Positions 21,639-30,485 of a stretch of DNA of 64,000 nucleotides are shown piece after piece (position 1 is the first letter of the stretch; every line of letters begins with the position of its first letter). The notes below the pieces were generated by a model that was not told the origin of the DNA, did not search any database, and worked only from the letters and a program-made list of their open reading frames with translations. This DNA is from Microbispora bryophytorum (GTDB lineage: Bacteria > Actinomycetota > Actinomycetes > Streptosporangiales > Streptosporangiaceae). The position numbers and the translations under genes were made by a program. Location of the stretch: assembly GCF_006874465.1 (NCBI RefSeq), contig NZ_VIRL01000002.1, positions 452,092 to 516,091 on the forward strand. The letters run 5' to 3'.

Positions 21639-22880
21639 ATGGCCGACAGCGACGTGCTCACCTTCCCGCCGGTCGACATCGCCCCGGACGAGCAGCTCGT
21701 CCACGCGGTGCGGGAGGTCCCGCTCGTGCGGGACGCCCGCCGCGTCGCCGAGTGGGTCGGGGCCCGCTGCGCCGCCTCGCCCCGGAATGTGTGCGAGGTG
21801 ACCGAGCAGGGGCTGCCGCACCCCGCCGAGGCCGAGGCGGCCGTCGCCGAGCTGGGCCTGGAGCCGGCGAGGCTCCGCCTGCTGTGGGTGGTCGCGGTCA
21901 ACGGCCGTCTCGTGGAGGTCACCCGGCAGGGCGCCCGCCCCGGGCCCGGCGTGCCCGACCCCATGGAGTTCTGGGACGGCGTGGTCATGGACGTGCTCGA
22001 CCGGACCGAGGAGGGTCTGACCGGCTCGGCCGTCGTCGACGAGCACCTCACGGAGATCCTCGCGACGATCTACTCGGTGCGCGAGGGCATGCCGCTCGCC
22101 GCCCTGGCCGGTGGCATCCTCCAGGCCCACGAGGTGGGCTGCGAGGCGCGGCCGGCGGACCTGCGGCGGCTGCGGATGACCCTGCCGGGCGAGCTGGCGG
22201 CGGCCATGGCGCTGCTGGAGTACTGCGGGCTGATCGAGCTGACCGGGGAGCTCGTCCGGCTCACCCAGCCGGGCGTGTGGGCCGTGCGCCGCGACCTGCT
22301 GAGGGAGGGCCACGACGCGCCGTCGCTCGGCGAGGTGGCCGCGCTCGCGGAGCTGGGCGCCGCCGATCTCATCGACGCCATGCTGACCGGCCGGGCCTCC
22401 GCCAGCGCCGCCACGCTGTGGCTGGAGCGCCGGGTACCGGAGGACGCGGCGCGCGAGCTCATCAAGATCGCCGCGTCGGGTAACGCCGCCCAGCGCGGCA
22501 CCGCCGGGACCGTGCTGGAGGAACTGGGCCCGGAGGCCGCGCAGGCCGTGCGGGAGGCCCTGGACGAGCCGATGATGTGGCGCTACGCCGCGGCCTGGCT
22601 GGGCGTGCGGGACCTGGAGGCGCCGGCTCTCGGCGAGGGTGACGGGGCCTGGGTGGCGGTGGACACCCTCGCCGCCCTGCTCTACATCGGCGCCCCGGTC
22701 GGCTCGGTGGCCCACTTCGACCTCCTCGGAGAGGACCTGCTCACGCTGGTGCCCGAGATGGGCCGGGCCGACCACCCCGACGCCCTCGCGGTGCTGGAGA
22801 TGCTCGGCAGGCACCATCCCGAGCCGGTGATCGCGAAGACCGCCAGGAAGACGGCGATGAAGGTGCGTTCACGCCCGTAG
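21639..22880 (+). CDS. Uncharacterised protein, smaller member of the tandem paralogue pair
   Basis: The 413-residue protein lacks the roughly 165-residue N-terminal part and the CDCPGC motif of its neighbour but shares the rest. Compare VREVPLVRDARRVAEWV here with VREVPLLRDAHRVVTWL upstream, and the ends ARKTAMKVRSR and ARKAAFKARSR. The two presumably arose by duplication. It is rich in Leu, Ala and Glu, looks all-helical, and has no catalytic motif, signal peptide or membrane helix. Function is unknown. Its stop codon overlaps the -10 box of def. Confidence 0.85.
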   Translation: MADSDVLTFPPVDIAPDEQLVHAVREVPLVRDARRVAEWVGARCAASPRNVCEVTEQGLPHPAEAEAAVAELGLEPARLRLLWVVAVNGRLVEVTRQGARPGPGVPDPMEFWDGVVMDVLDRTEEGLTGSAVVDEHLTEILATIYSVREGMPLAALAGGILQAHEVGCEARPADLRRLRMTLPGELAAAMALLEYCGLIELTGELVRLTQPGVWAVRRDLLREGHDAPSLGEVAALAELGAADLIDAMLTGRASASAATLWLERRVPEDAARELIKIAASGNAAQRGTAGTVLEELGPEAAQAVREALDEPMMWRYAAAWLGVRDLEAPALGEGDGAWVAVDTLAALLYIGAPVGSVAHFDLLGEDLLTLVPEMGRADHPDALAVLEMLGRHHPEPVIAKTARKTAMKVRSRP

Positions 22881-22883
22881 ACT
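22878..22883 (+). promoter_or_regulatory. -10 box of the def-fmt promoter
   Basis: TAGACT overlaps the stop codon of the preceding gene. Transcription would begin near 22890, giving a 37-base leader with GGAG before the TTG of def. Confidence 0.45.
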
Positions 22884-22926
22884 GGGGCGATCCTCCTCGT
22901 GTACGTGACGTGAACGGAGCCAACCC

Positions 22927-23475
22927 TTGGCCATTCAGCCGATCCGCCTGTTCGGCGACCCGGTGCTGCGCACTCCGGCCGAGCCGGTGGTCGACTTCGA
23001 CAAGGAACTGCGCAAGCTCGTCAAGGACTTGACCGACACGATGATGGACGCGCCGGGCGCGGGCCTCGCGGCGCCGCAGATCGGCGTCGGCCTTCGTGTG
23101 TTCACCTACTACATCGACGAGCAGCTCGGGCACCTCATCAATCCCGATCTCGACCTCGGCGGTGAGATGGACGAGGAGGGCGAGGAGGGCTGCCTGTCCT
23201 TCCCCGGCTTGACCTTCCCGACGCCCCGCGCGATCAGCACGGTGGCCAAGGGCTTCACCATGCACGGCGAGCCGGTGACGATCGAGGGCACGGACCTCAT
23301 GGCGCGCTGCTTCCAGCACGAGACCGACCACCTTGACGGCGTGCTGTTCATCGACCGGCTGGACGCCAAGCAGCGCAAGCTCGCCATGAAGGCGATCCGC
23401 GAGGCCGAGTGGAGCGGCCTGTCGTCGCCGGTGGTGAAGATCTCGCCGCACAGCACGCAGGGAAGGGCCCTGTAG
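22927..23475 (+). CDS. def: Peptide deformylase
   Basis: The 182-residue metalloenzyme removes the formyl group from new N-termini. All three motifs are intact: [10 protein letters not shown] (44-53), EGCLS (87-91) and HETDH (131-135), with metal ligands Cys89, His131 and His135. The start is a TTG at 22927, preceded by GGAG; the family N-terminus aligns from here. The last base of its stop codon is the first base of the fmt start, so the two formyl-methionine enzymes are tightly coupled. Confidence 0.97.
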   Translation: MAIQPIRLFGDPVLRTPAEPVVDFDKELRKLVKDLTDTMMDAPGAGLAAPQIGVGLRVFTYYIDEQLGHLINPDLDLGGEMDEEGEEGCLSFPGLTFPTPRAISTVAKGFTMHGEPVTIEGTDLMARCFQHETDHLDGVLFIDRLDAKQRKLAMKAIREAEWSGLSSPVVKISPHSTQGRAL

Positions 23476-24404
23476 TGCGCCTGGTCTTCGCCGGCACGCC
23501 CGACACCGCGCTCCCATCGCTGCGTGCCCTGCTGGACTCGCCCCGTCACGAGGTGGCGGCCGTGGTGACCCGGCCGGACGCGCAGTCGGGCCGGGGACGC
23601 AAGATGCACCCCAGCCCGGTGGCCCAGCTCGCCGAGGAGTCGGGGATCGAGGTGCTCAGACCGGCGAAGGCCGCGGACCCGGAGTTCCTCGCCCGGCTGA
23701 GGGCGATCGGCCCCGACTGCTGCCCCGTGGTCGCGTACGGCGCCCTGCTGCCGCAGGCGGCGCTTGACATCCCCCCGCAGGGGTGGATCAACCTGCACTT
23801 CTCCGTGCTGCCCGCCTGGCGCGGCGCGGCGCCGGTGCAGCACGCCGTGCTGCACGGCGACGACGTCACCGGCGCCTCGACCTTCCGCATCGTGAAGGAG
23901 CTGGACGCCGGACCGGTGTTCGGCGTGCTCACCGAGCGGATCCGCCCGGACGACACGAGCGGCGCGCTGCTGGCCCGGCTCGCGGATGCGGGCGCGGGCC
24001 TGCTGCTGGCCACGCTCGACGGCGTCGAGGACGGCACGCTGGAGGCCCGTCCGCAGCCGGCGGACGGCGTCAGCCTGGCCCCGAAGATCACGGTCGAGGA
24101 CGCCAGGATCGCCTGGACCACGCCCGCGATGCGGGTGGACCGGCTGGTGCGGGCCTGCGCTCCGGCTCCTGGTGCGTGGGCCGAGTTCCGCGGCCAGCGA
24201 ATCAAGATCGGCTCGGTGCTGCTCGCGCCCGACGCGGGCCCGCTCGCCCCGGGACAGATCGCGGCCACGCGGAAGGCCGTCCTCGTGGGGACCGGCACCC
24301 ACCCCGTGGAGCTCGGCGAGGTGCAGCCGCAGGGCAAGCGGCAGATGAGCGCGGCCGAATGGGGCCGCGGCGTCCGGTTCGCGGACGGTGAGACCCTGGT
24401 CTGA
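23475..24404 (+). CDS. fmt: Methionyl-tRNA formyltransferase
   Basis: The 309-residue enzyme formylates initiator Met-tRNA using 10-formyl-THF. The catalytic segment [16 protein letters not shown] includes Asn106 and His108; the N-terminal [12 protein letters not shown] and a C-terminal OB-like domain are present. The GTG at 23475 overlaps the def stop (TAGTG), and an AAGGG lies upstream. The frame is open upstream but unconserved. Confidence 0.97.
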   Translation: MRLVFAGTPDTALPSLRALLDSPRHEVAAVVTRPDAQSGRGRKMHPSPVAQLAEESGIEVLRPAKAADPEFLARLRAIGPDCCPVVAYGALLPQAALDIPPQGWINLHFSVLPAWRGAAPVQHAVLHGDDVTGASTFRIVKELDAGPVFGVLTERIRPDDTSGALLARLADAGAGLLLATLDGVEDGTLEARPQPADGVSLAPKITVEDARIAWTTPAMRVDRLVRACAPAPGAWAEFRGQRIKIGSVLLAPDAGPLAPGQIAATRKAVLVGTGTHPVELGEVQPQGKRQMSAAEWGRGVRFADGETLV

Positions 24405-24485
24405 AGGGCCCTGCCCGCCGGCATCCCGGCCCCCGGGCAGCGCCGACCCCGGGCAGCGCCGAGGGTGACAGGGACGAGGGCCGAA

Positions 24486-24545
24486 GGGCCGAAGATGGCA
24501 GGGCCGAGGGTGGCAGGGTCGAGGGTGGCAGGGTCGAGGGTGACA
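24486..24545. repeat. 15-bp tandem repeat, four units
   Basis: Four 15-bp units start at 24486, 24501, 24516 and 24531 with core GGGTCGAGGGTGGCA. The array fills most of the 143-bp gap between fmt and rsmB and ends at the rsmB GTG. The last unit supplies the GAGGG that may serve as its Shine-Dalgarno. Confidence 0.8.
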
Positions 24546-24547
24546 CC

Positions 24548-26074
24548 GTGAAGCAGGGCAGAGGTCAGGGCGGCGGCGGGCGGCGCGGCCAGAGCGGCGG
24601 CAAAGACGGCGGCGCCGGTGGTAGCACAGGCGGAGGCACTGGTGGCGGCACCGGTGGCGGCACTGGGCAGGTCCGTCCGGGCCGCGGCGGCAGGACGGGC
24701 CACGGCGGGCCGGCGGCGAAGCCCGGCCAGCCGAGGCAGGGCCGCGGGCGCCCGCCCCGCGACGAGGCGCGCAACGCGGCCTATGACCTGATGCGGGCCG
24801 TCGACGAGCGAGACGCCTACGCCAACCTGCTCATGCCGGCCCTGCTGCGGCAGCGCCGCATCACGGGACGCGACGCGGCCCTCGCCACCGAGCTGGCGTA
24901 CGGCACGCTGCGCGGCCTCGGGACCTACGACGAGGTCATCGCCGCGTGCAGCGACCGGCCGCCGGAGGAGGTCGACCCGCCGCTGCTCGACGCGGTGCGT
25001 CTCGGCGTCCACCAGCTTCTGCGCACGCGGATCCCGCCCCACGCGGCGGTCAGCGCCACCATCGACCTCGTACGGCTGCGCGTCGGGGCGGGCCCGTCCC
25101 GTTACGCCAACGCCGTGCTGCGCAAGGTCGCGGGCCGCACGCTGGAGGAGTGGCTGGAGATCGTCGCCCCGCCGCGGGCGCAGGATCCGGTCGGCAACCT
25201 GGCGATCACCTACAGCCATCCGCGCTGGATCGTCACCGCCCTGCGCGACGCCGTGGGCGGGGACGTGGACGAGGCGGCCGCGCTGCTGGAGGCCGACAAC
25301 GAGCGGCCCCGCGTGGCGCTGGTGGCGCGGCCGGGACGGGCCACGGTGGAGGAGCTGGTCGCGGCCGGGGCCGAGCGGGCCGCCTACTCGCCGTACGCGG
25401 CCTACCTGCCGGAGGGCGACCCCGGCTCCATCCCCGCGGTCGGGGAGGCGCGGGCCGCGGTGCAGGACGAGGCCAGCCAGCTCGTCGCGCTCGCGCTGAC
25501 CCGCGTGCCGCTCGACCGGGACTCCACGTGGCTGGACATGTGCGCCGGCCCCGGGGGGAAGGCCGGGCTGCTCGACGCGGTGGCGGCGCAGCGGGGCGCC
25601 CGGGTGCTCGGCGCCGACGTGCAGTATCACCGCGCCCGGCTGGTGTGGGGCACCACCCGCGAGGCGAAGGTGATCACGGCCGACGGCACGCGGCCCGCCT
25701 GGCGGCCCGGCGCGTTCGACCGGGTCATGCTCGACGCCCCCTGCACCGGGCTCGGCGCCCTGCGCAGGCGGCCGGAGGCCCGGTGGCGGCGCGACCCCAG
25801 GAGCATCCCCGAGCTCACCGCGCTGCAGCGGCAACTGCTCGACTCGGCGCTGGAGGCCGTCCGGCCGGGCGGCGTCGTGGCGTACGTGACCTGCTCGCCG
25901 CACCTGGCCGAGACCCGGGCCGTGGTGGAGGACGTGCGCGACCGGGTCGAGGTGCTGGACGCCCGCGCGTTCCTGCCCGAGGTGTCCGGCCTCGGAGACG
26001 GCCCGCACGCGCAGTTCTGGCCGCACCGGCACGGCACGGACGCGATGTTTCTGGCGTTGCTGCGCCGCCTGTGA
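24548..26074 (+). CDS. rsmB: 16S rRNA cytosine-C5 methyltransferase (RsmB/Sun family)
   Basis: The 508-residue protein has a glycine-rich, basic N-terminal tail of about 75 residues, a NusB-like RNA-binding domain (ARNAAYDLMRAVDERDAYANL onward), and a Rossmann methyltransferase. The latter has the SAM loop DMCAGPGGKAGLL and the catalytic motifs DAPCTGLG and VTCSPH. It probably methylates C967 of 16S rRNA. The tail contains GGGTGGGTGGGTG repeats and looks disordered. The start is the GTG directly after the tandem repeat; a later start is possible because the tail is unconserved. Confidence 0.92.
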   Translation: MKQGRGQGGGGRRGQSGGKDGGAGGSTGGGTGGGTGGGTGQVRPGRGGRTGHGGPAAKPGQPRQGRGRPPRDEARNAAYDLMRAVDERDAYANLLMPALLRQRRITGRDAALATELAYGTLRGLGTYDEVIAACSDRPPEEVDPPLLDAVRLGVHQLLRTRIPPHAAVSATIDLVRLRVGAGPSRYANAVLRKVAGRTLEEWLEIVAPPRAQDPVGNLAITYSHPRWIVTALRDAVGGDVDEAAALLEADNERPRVALVARPGRATVEELVAAGAERAAYSPYAAYLPEGDPGSIPAVGEARAAVQDEASQLVALALTRVPLDRDSTWLDMCAGPGGKAGLLDAVAAQRGARVLGADVQYHRARLVWGTTREAKVITADGTRPAWRPGAFDRVMLDAPCTGLGALRRRPEARWRRDPRSIPELTALQRQLLDSALEAVRPGGVVAYVTCSPHLAETRAVVEDVRDRVEVLDARAFLPEVSGLGDGPHAQFWPHRHGTDAMFLALLRRL

Positions 26075-26276
26075 GCGAGTGGTCCGGGGTCCTGGCCTCG
26101 ACGGGATTCCCCTGAGTGGTGAGCGCTGAGCGGTGAGCGCGCCGCGCCGATGAGCCCCGCCGCGAAGGCGGCGCGGAGGCGGCGCAGAGGCGGCGTGGGC
26201 GGCCGGCGTCGCCGCCCTGCCGGCGGCCTCGGACTGGAGGCCGCCGGGGAGGGGCGGGACGGACGCCCGGGCGAAA

Positions 26277-26282
26277 TAGACT
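26277..26282 (+). promoter_or_regulatory. -10 box of rpe
   Basis: TAGACT lies nine bases before the rpe ATG at 26292, predicting a 5' leader of only about three bases. No Shine-Dalgarno is visible, consistent with near-leaderless translation. Confidence 0.5.
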
Positions 26283-26291
26283 GCAGGCACT

Positions 26292-26966
26292 ATGGCCGTT
26301 CAGATCTCGCCCAGCATCCTGTCCGCAGACTTCGCCCGCCTCGCCGACGAGGCCGCACGGGTGGAGAACGTCGCCGACTGGCTCCACGTCGACGTCATGG
26401 ATTACCACTTCGTGCCGAACCTGACGCTCGGCCTGCCGGTCGTCGAGTCGCTGCTGAAGACCACCGCGACGCCGGTCGACTGCCACCTCATGATCAAGGA
26501 TCCGGACCGGTGGGCGCCGGACTACGCGGAGGCGGGTGCGGCCAGTGTCACGATCCACGCCGAGGCGGCCAAGGCCGCCGTGCGCACGCTGCGGGCGATC
26601 CGCGCCGCCGGAGCGCGGGCCGGTCTGGCGCTGAACCCGGCGACCGCCGTCGAGGGGTACGAGGACCTGCTGCCCGAGATCGACATGATGCTCGTCATGA
26701 CCGTCGAGCCGGGCTTCGGCGGGCAGCGCTTCCTCGACATCGTGCTGCCGAAGCTGGCGCGGGCCCGGGCGCTGATCGACAAGCATGGCGGCGAGGTGTG
26801 GCTCCAGGTCGACGGCGGCGTCTCCGCGGACACGATCGAGCGCTGCGCCGAGGCCGGGGCCGACGTCTTCGTGGCCGGCAACGCCGTCTACGGCGCCGAC
26901 GATCCCGCCCGCGCCGTCCAGGAGCTCAGGACCCTCGCCGAACAAGCCACCCCACCCAGGTGGTGA
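26292..26966 (+). CDS. rpe: Ribulose-phosphate 3-epimerase
   Basis: The 224-residue TIM-barrel metalloenzyme interconverts ribulose-5-phosphate and xylulose-5-phosphate in the pentose phosphate pathway. Motifs are SPSILSADF, the metal site [26 protein letters not shown] and VDGGV. Its stop codon overlaps the first copy of a 21-bp repeat element. It is convergent with the peptide transporter operon. Confidence 0.97.
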   Translation: MAVQISPSILSADFARLADEAARVENVADWLHVDVMDYHFVPNLTLGLPVVESLLKTTATPVDCHLMIKDPDRWAPDYAEAGAASVTIHAEAAKAAVRTLRAIRAAGARAGLALNPATAVEGYEDLLPEIDMMLVMTVEPGFGGQRFLDIVLPKLARARALIDKHGGEVWLQVDGGVSADTIERCAEAGADVFVAGNAVYGADDPARAVQELRTLAEQATPPRW

Positions 26967-27261
26967 TCTTGTAGTTTGTCACAGTCGCATGGCTTGACCT
27001 GCCGCTCCACACTTTGTGATCTTGCAGCGTTCCACTGCTTCATGCACCCGAGCAGGGAAAGCGCCGTCCGTGATCTTGCAATGTGCCGCTGAGTGCAAGA
27101 TCACGGACGGTGAAAGCGAAGGTAGGCCGGACGTGCCGGACTACTCTGCATGATCACGCCGAGCGTTCGCCGAGGTCAGAAAAGAAGCCTGCGACAAACT
27201 GCAAGATCGCGGCGTAAGGAGGCCGAGGTCGGAGGGCTTTCTGCGACAAACTGCAAGATCA
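26964..27261. repeat. Cluster of six 21-bp elements forming nested inverted repeats
   Basis: A 21-bp element with core TGATCTTGCAGTTTGTC occurs three times in forward orientation (26964-26984, 27017-27037, 27071-27091) and three times in reverse (partial at 27094-27103; 27189-27209; 27241-27261). A degenerate reverse copy lies at 27147-27158. The outermost copies match at 19 of 21 positions and bound a 298-bp unit. The innermost pair forms a perfect 17-bp hairpin. The cluster spans the gap between the convergent genes rpe and dppF and contains no gene. It may be a MITE-like or palindromic repeat element, or a bidirectional terminator. Confidence 0.85.
27064..27110. terminator. Perfect 17-bp inverted repeat between convergent genes
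   Basis: The arms at 27064-27080 and 27094-27110 are exact reverse complements around a 13-base loop. Position between convergent rpe and the peptide transporter suggests bidirectional termination. The arms are also copies of the repeated 21-bp element. Confidence 0.5.
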
Positions 27262-27276
27262 CGCGGACAGGGGGGG

Positions 27277-28308
27277 TTAGGCGAGGGCGGGGTCGAGGAC
27301 CACGTCCTCGCCCTGCGTGGTGGGCGCCTCGGGGAAGTGGCAGGCGGTCAGGTGGCCCTCGCGGTTGCCGCTGAGCCTGACCAGGGGCGGCACCTCAGTG
27401 GCGCACTTGTCCTGGGCCTTCCAGCAGCGCGTGCGGAAGCGGCACCCGGACGGCGGGTTGATCGGCGAGGGCACGTCGCCGGCCAGGCGGATGCGCTCGC
27501 GCGGCTCGCTCGACACGTCCGGCTCGGGCACGGCCGACAGCAGGGCGTGCGTGTACGGATGCCGGGGCCGCTCGTAGATCGACTGACGGTCGCCGACCTC
27601 GACGATCTTGCCGAGGTACATGACGGCGACGCGCTGGGAGAAGTGCCGTACGACGGCGAGGTCGTGCGCGATGAACAGGAACGCGATGCCGAGGTCACGC
27701 TGCAGTTCCTGCAGCAGGTTGACCACCTGAGCCTGGATGGAGACGTCCAGCGCCGACACCGGCTCGTCGGCGATGATGAGCGTGGGGTTGAGCGCCAGGG
27801 CCCGGGCGATCCCGATGCGCTGCCGCTGGCCGCCGGAGAACTCGTGCGGGAAGCGGTTGTAGTGCTCGGGGTTGAGGCCGACGATCTCCAGCAGCTCCTG
27901 GGCCCGCTTCTTGCGCCCGCCGGACGGGTTGATGTCGTTGACCTCCATCGGCCCGCGGATGATCGTGCCCACGGTCTGGCGCGGGTTGAGCGAGCTGTAG
28001 GGGTCCTGGAAGATCATCTGGATCTCGGGGCGGATCGGCTTGAGCTGCTTGCGCGAGCTGTGGCTGATGTCCCGCCCCCGGTAGAGGATCTCACCCGAGG
28101 TGGGTTCGAGCAGGCGGGACGCCAGGCGCCCGGTGGTGGACTTGCCGCAGCCCGACTCGCCCACCAGGCCGACCGTCTCGCCGGGGCCGACGGCGAGGTC
28201 GATGCCGTCCACCGCGTGGACGGCCCCGACCTGACGCTTGATCAGTGTGCCGCCCCGCACGGGGAAGTGCTTGACCAGCCCCTTGAGCTCCAGCAGCGTC
28301 TCGTTCAT
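27277..28308 (-). CDS. Peptide ABC transporter ATP-binding protein (DppF/OppF type)
   Basis: The 343-residue ATPase has Walker [10 protein letters not shown], the ABC signature FSGGQRQR, Walker B LIIADEP, and the family C-terminal oligopeptide extension with cysteines ([16 protein letters not shown]). It energises uptake by the membrane complex encoded upstream. The ATG at 28308 overlaps the stop of the dppD-like gene as ATGA. The frame remains open well upstream of the start, but that part is unrelated to the protein. It is the last gene of the operon. Confidence 0.93.
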   Translation of the reverse strand: MNETLLELKGLVKHFPVRGGTLIKRQVGAVHAVDGIDLAVGPGETVGLVGESGCGKSTTGRLASRLLEPTSGEILYRGRDISHSSRKQLKPIRPEIQMIFQDPYSSLNPRQTVGTIIRGPMEVNDINPSGGRKKRAQELLEIVGLNPEHYNRFPHEFSGGQRQRIGIARALALNPTLIIADEPVSALDVSIQAQVVNLLQELQRDLGIAFLFIAHDLAVVRHFSQRVAVMYLGKIVEVGDRQSIYERPRHPYTHALLSAVPEPDVSSEPRERIRLAGDVPSPINPPSGCRFRTRCWKAQDKCATEVPPLVRLSGNREGHLTACHFPEAPTTQGEDVVLDPALA

Positions 28309-29369
28309 GCGTGGTCCTCGGTCTTCGCGGTGCGGAGTTCCCTCTTCTGCTCGAGGGTGAGGTAGCAGGCGTCGCCGTGCCCGGTCTCCGGGGAGATCGA
28401 CGGCCGCTGGTTGAAGCACAGCTCCGGCCCGGCGAGCTTCGGGTAGTCGCAGCGCGGGTGGAACGGGCAGCCGGACGGCGGGTTCAGCAGGCTCGGGGGA
28501 GTGCCGCGCACCGGCATCAGCGGGACGTCCACGGACGAGTTCAGGCGCGGCATCGACGACAGCAGGCCCCAGGTGTAGGGGTGGCGCGGCTCGCGCAGCA
28601 CCTCGCGGACGGTGCCGCGCTCGGCCGCCCGCCCGGCGTACATGACCAGGACGTTGTCGGCGGTGCCGGCCACGACGCCGAGGTCGTGGGTGATCAGGAT
28701 GATCGCGGTGCCGAACTGCTGCTGAAGCTCCTTGAGCAGGTCGAGGATCTGCGCCTGCACGGTGACGTCGAGCGCGGTCGTCGGCTCGTCGGCGATGAGC
28801 AGGTCGGGGTCGCACACCAGCGCCATCGCGATCATCGCGCGCTGCCGCATGCCGCCGGAGAACTCGTGCGGGTAGTGGTCAACCCGCGTCTCCGGCTGGG
28901 GGATGCCCACGCGCCGGAGCATCTCGACGGCCCGGTCGCGGGCCTCCTTCTTGCTCGCGCCCTTGTGCTTGCGGTAGACCTCGCCGATCTGCCGGCCGAT
29001 CGTGTGGAACGGCGACAGCGCGGTGAGCGGGTCCTGGAAGATCATGGCGACGCGGTTGCCGCGGAGTTTCTCCATCGAACCGCGGCTCGCCGAGATCAGC
29101 TCCTGGTCCTCCAGCCAGATCTCCCCGCCGATCTTCGTGTGGGCGGGGTCGTGCAGGCCGAGGATGGCGAGGTTGGTCACGGACTTGCCCGATCCGGACT
29201 CGCCGACGATGCCGAGCGTGGTGCCCTTCTCCAGATCGAAGGACAGGCCGTCGACGGCGTGCACGATGCCGTCCTCGGTGCTGAACTCGACGCTCAGGTC
29301 GCGGACGGACAGGAACGGCCCGGGGCCGCGCGAGGTCCCCGGCTCGCCGCTCCACGACACGGTGGTCAC
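28305..29369 (-). CDS. Peptide ABC transporter ATP-binding protein (DppD/OppD type)
   Basis: The 354-residue partner ATPase carries [29 protein letters not shown] and the C-terminal extension with [11 protein letters not shown]. It forms a heterodimer with the next gene's product. The GTG start at 29369 has GGAG six bases before it. It follows the dppB-like permease by 57 bp and overlaps the downstream ATPase by 4 bp. Confidence 0.93.
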   Translation of the reverse strand: MTTVSWSGEPGTSRGPGPFLSVRDLSVEFSTEDGIVHAVDGLSFDLEKGTTLGIVGESGSGKSVTNLAILGLHDPAHTKIGGEIWLEDQELISASRGSMEKLRGNRVAMIFQDPLTALSPFHTIGRQIGEVYRKHKGASKKEARDRAVEMLRRVGIPQPETRVDHYPHEFSGGMRQRAMIAMALVCDPDLLIADEPTTALDVTVQAQILDLLKELQQQFGTAIILITHDLGVVAGTADNVLVMYAGRAAERGTVREVLREPRHPYTWGLLSSMPRLNSSVDVPLMPVRGTPPSLLNPPSGCPFHPRCDYPKLAGPELCFNQRPSISPETGHGDACYLTLEQKRELRTAKTEDHA

Positions 29370-29426
29370 TTGCTGCTCCAGTTCCCGGTTCGACGTGATT
29401 AGGCGTTGGGCTTGGTAGGGCGGGGC

Positions 29427-30407
29427 TCAGCTCAGGCGGACCCGCGGGTCGATGAACGCGTAGAGCATGTCCACGGCGATGTTCAGCAGGACGATCGCCG
29501 CCGCGCCCACGATGGTCACGCCGAGCAGCATCGGCAGGTCGGTGTTCTGCACGGCGCGTACGGCCAGCTCGCCGATGCCGTGGAGGCTGAACGTCTGCTC
29601 GGTGATGATCGCGCCGCCCAGGAGCGTGGCGAGGTCGACACCGAAGATCGTGAGGATGGGGATCATCGCGCCGCGCCAGGCGAAGCGGAAGAACACCGAC
29701 CGGCTCGACATGCCCTTGGCGCGCGCCGTGCGGACGTAGTCCTCGGCGAGCTGCTCGACCATCTGCGAGCGGGTCATGCGGGTGTAGTTGGCGGTGAAGA
29801 TGATCGACAACACCACCCACGGCAGCATCAGATGGGTGAACCAGCCCAGCGGGTTCTCGGTGATCGGCACGTAGGACGGGCGCGGGATCAGCTGCAGGGT
29901 GTCCACCAGGTAGAACGCCAGCAGCGGTCCGACGAAGTAGATCTGGAGCGAGGCCCCGATGACCGACGACGAGCTGGCGATCTTGTCGAGCGGCTGCCCG
30001 ACCTTCCAGGCCGCGATCATGCCGGTGAGGATGCCGAACGCCAGGATGACCACCGATGCGCCCAGGGTGAGCGACAGCGTCACCGGGAAACGGTCGACGA
30101 TGGCGCTGAAGACGGGCTCCTGGGTGGCGAAGGAGTAGCCGAGGCAGGGCGCCGGGCAGTCGCCGAACTGGACGAACTGCCGGCCGGCGAAGATGCCGAC
30201 GAGCCAGTGCCAGTACTGCACGAACAGTGGCTCGTCCATGCCCAGGTTGTGCCGGATCAGCGTCAGCGTCTCAGGCTGGCAGATCTTGCCGCAGAACGCC
30301 CGGGCGGGGTCGCGCGGCACGGCGTAGAAGAGGTAGAACGTGATCGCGCTGATGATCATCAAGATCACGAGTGCGCCGGCGACGCGGCGTACCAGATAGC
30401 TGGTCAT
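29427..30407 (-). CDS. Peptide ABC transporter permease (DppB type)
   Basis: The 326-residue integral membrane protein begins with the family start TSYLVRRVAGALVILMIISAITF. It shows about six transmembrane helices and the inner-membrane EAA-like loop (EDYVRTARAKGMSSRSVFFRFAWRGA) that contacts the ATPases. Unusually, the periplasmic loop after helix 1 contains four cysteines (FCGKIC, DCPAPC), which could form disulfides outside the membrane. Confidence 0.92.
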   Translation of the reverse strand: MTSYLVRRVAGALVILMIISAITFYLFYAVPRDPARAFCGKICQPETLTLIRHNLGMDEPLFVQYWHWLVGIFAGRQFVQFGDCPAPCLGYSFATQEPVFSAIVDRFPVTLSLTLGASVVILAFGILTGMIAAWKVGQPLDKIASSSSVIGASLQIYFVGPLLAFYLVDTLQLIPRPSYVPITENPLGWFTHLMLPWVVLSIIFTANYTRMTRSQMVEQLAEDYVRTARAKGMSSRSVFFRFAWRGAMIPILTIFGVDLATLLGGAIITEQTFSLHGIGELAVRAVQNTDLPMLLGVTIVGAAAIVLLNIAVDMLYAFIDPRVRLS

Positions 30408-30443
30408 GGTCTCGCACTTGCTCCTGCGGGCGGGACGGGCCCG

Positions 30444-30476
30444 GGGTCCGCCGCCCCGCGGAGGGGCGGCGGACCC
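30444..30476 (-). terminator. Stable hairpin between substrate-binding and permease genes
   Basis: A perfect 14-bp stem (GGGTCCGCCGCCCC with GGGGCGGCGGACCC) encloses a 5-base loop, 10 bases after the binding-protein stop and 37 bases before the permease ATG. In this position it more likely protects the 3' end of the binding-protein mRNA and attenuates read-through than ends the operon. Confidence 0.6.
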
Positions 30477-30485
30477 GGGGTGCTG

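Noticed and set aside
26150..26974. An alternative frame across rpe with a G/R-rich product
   Set aside because: It overlaps the complete rpe gene in another frame and its translation is low-complexity.
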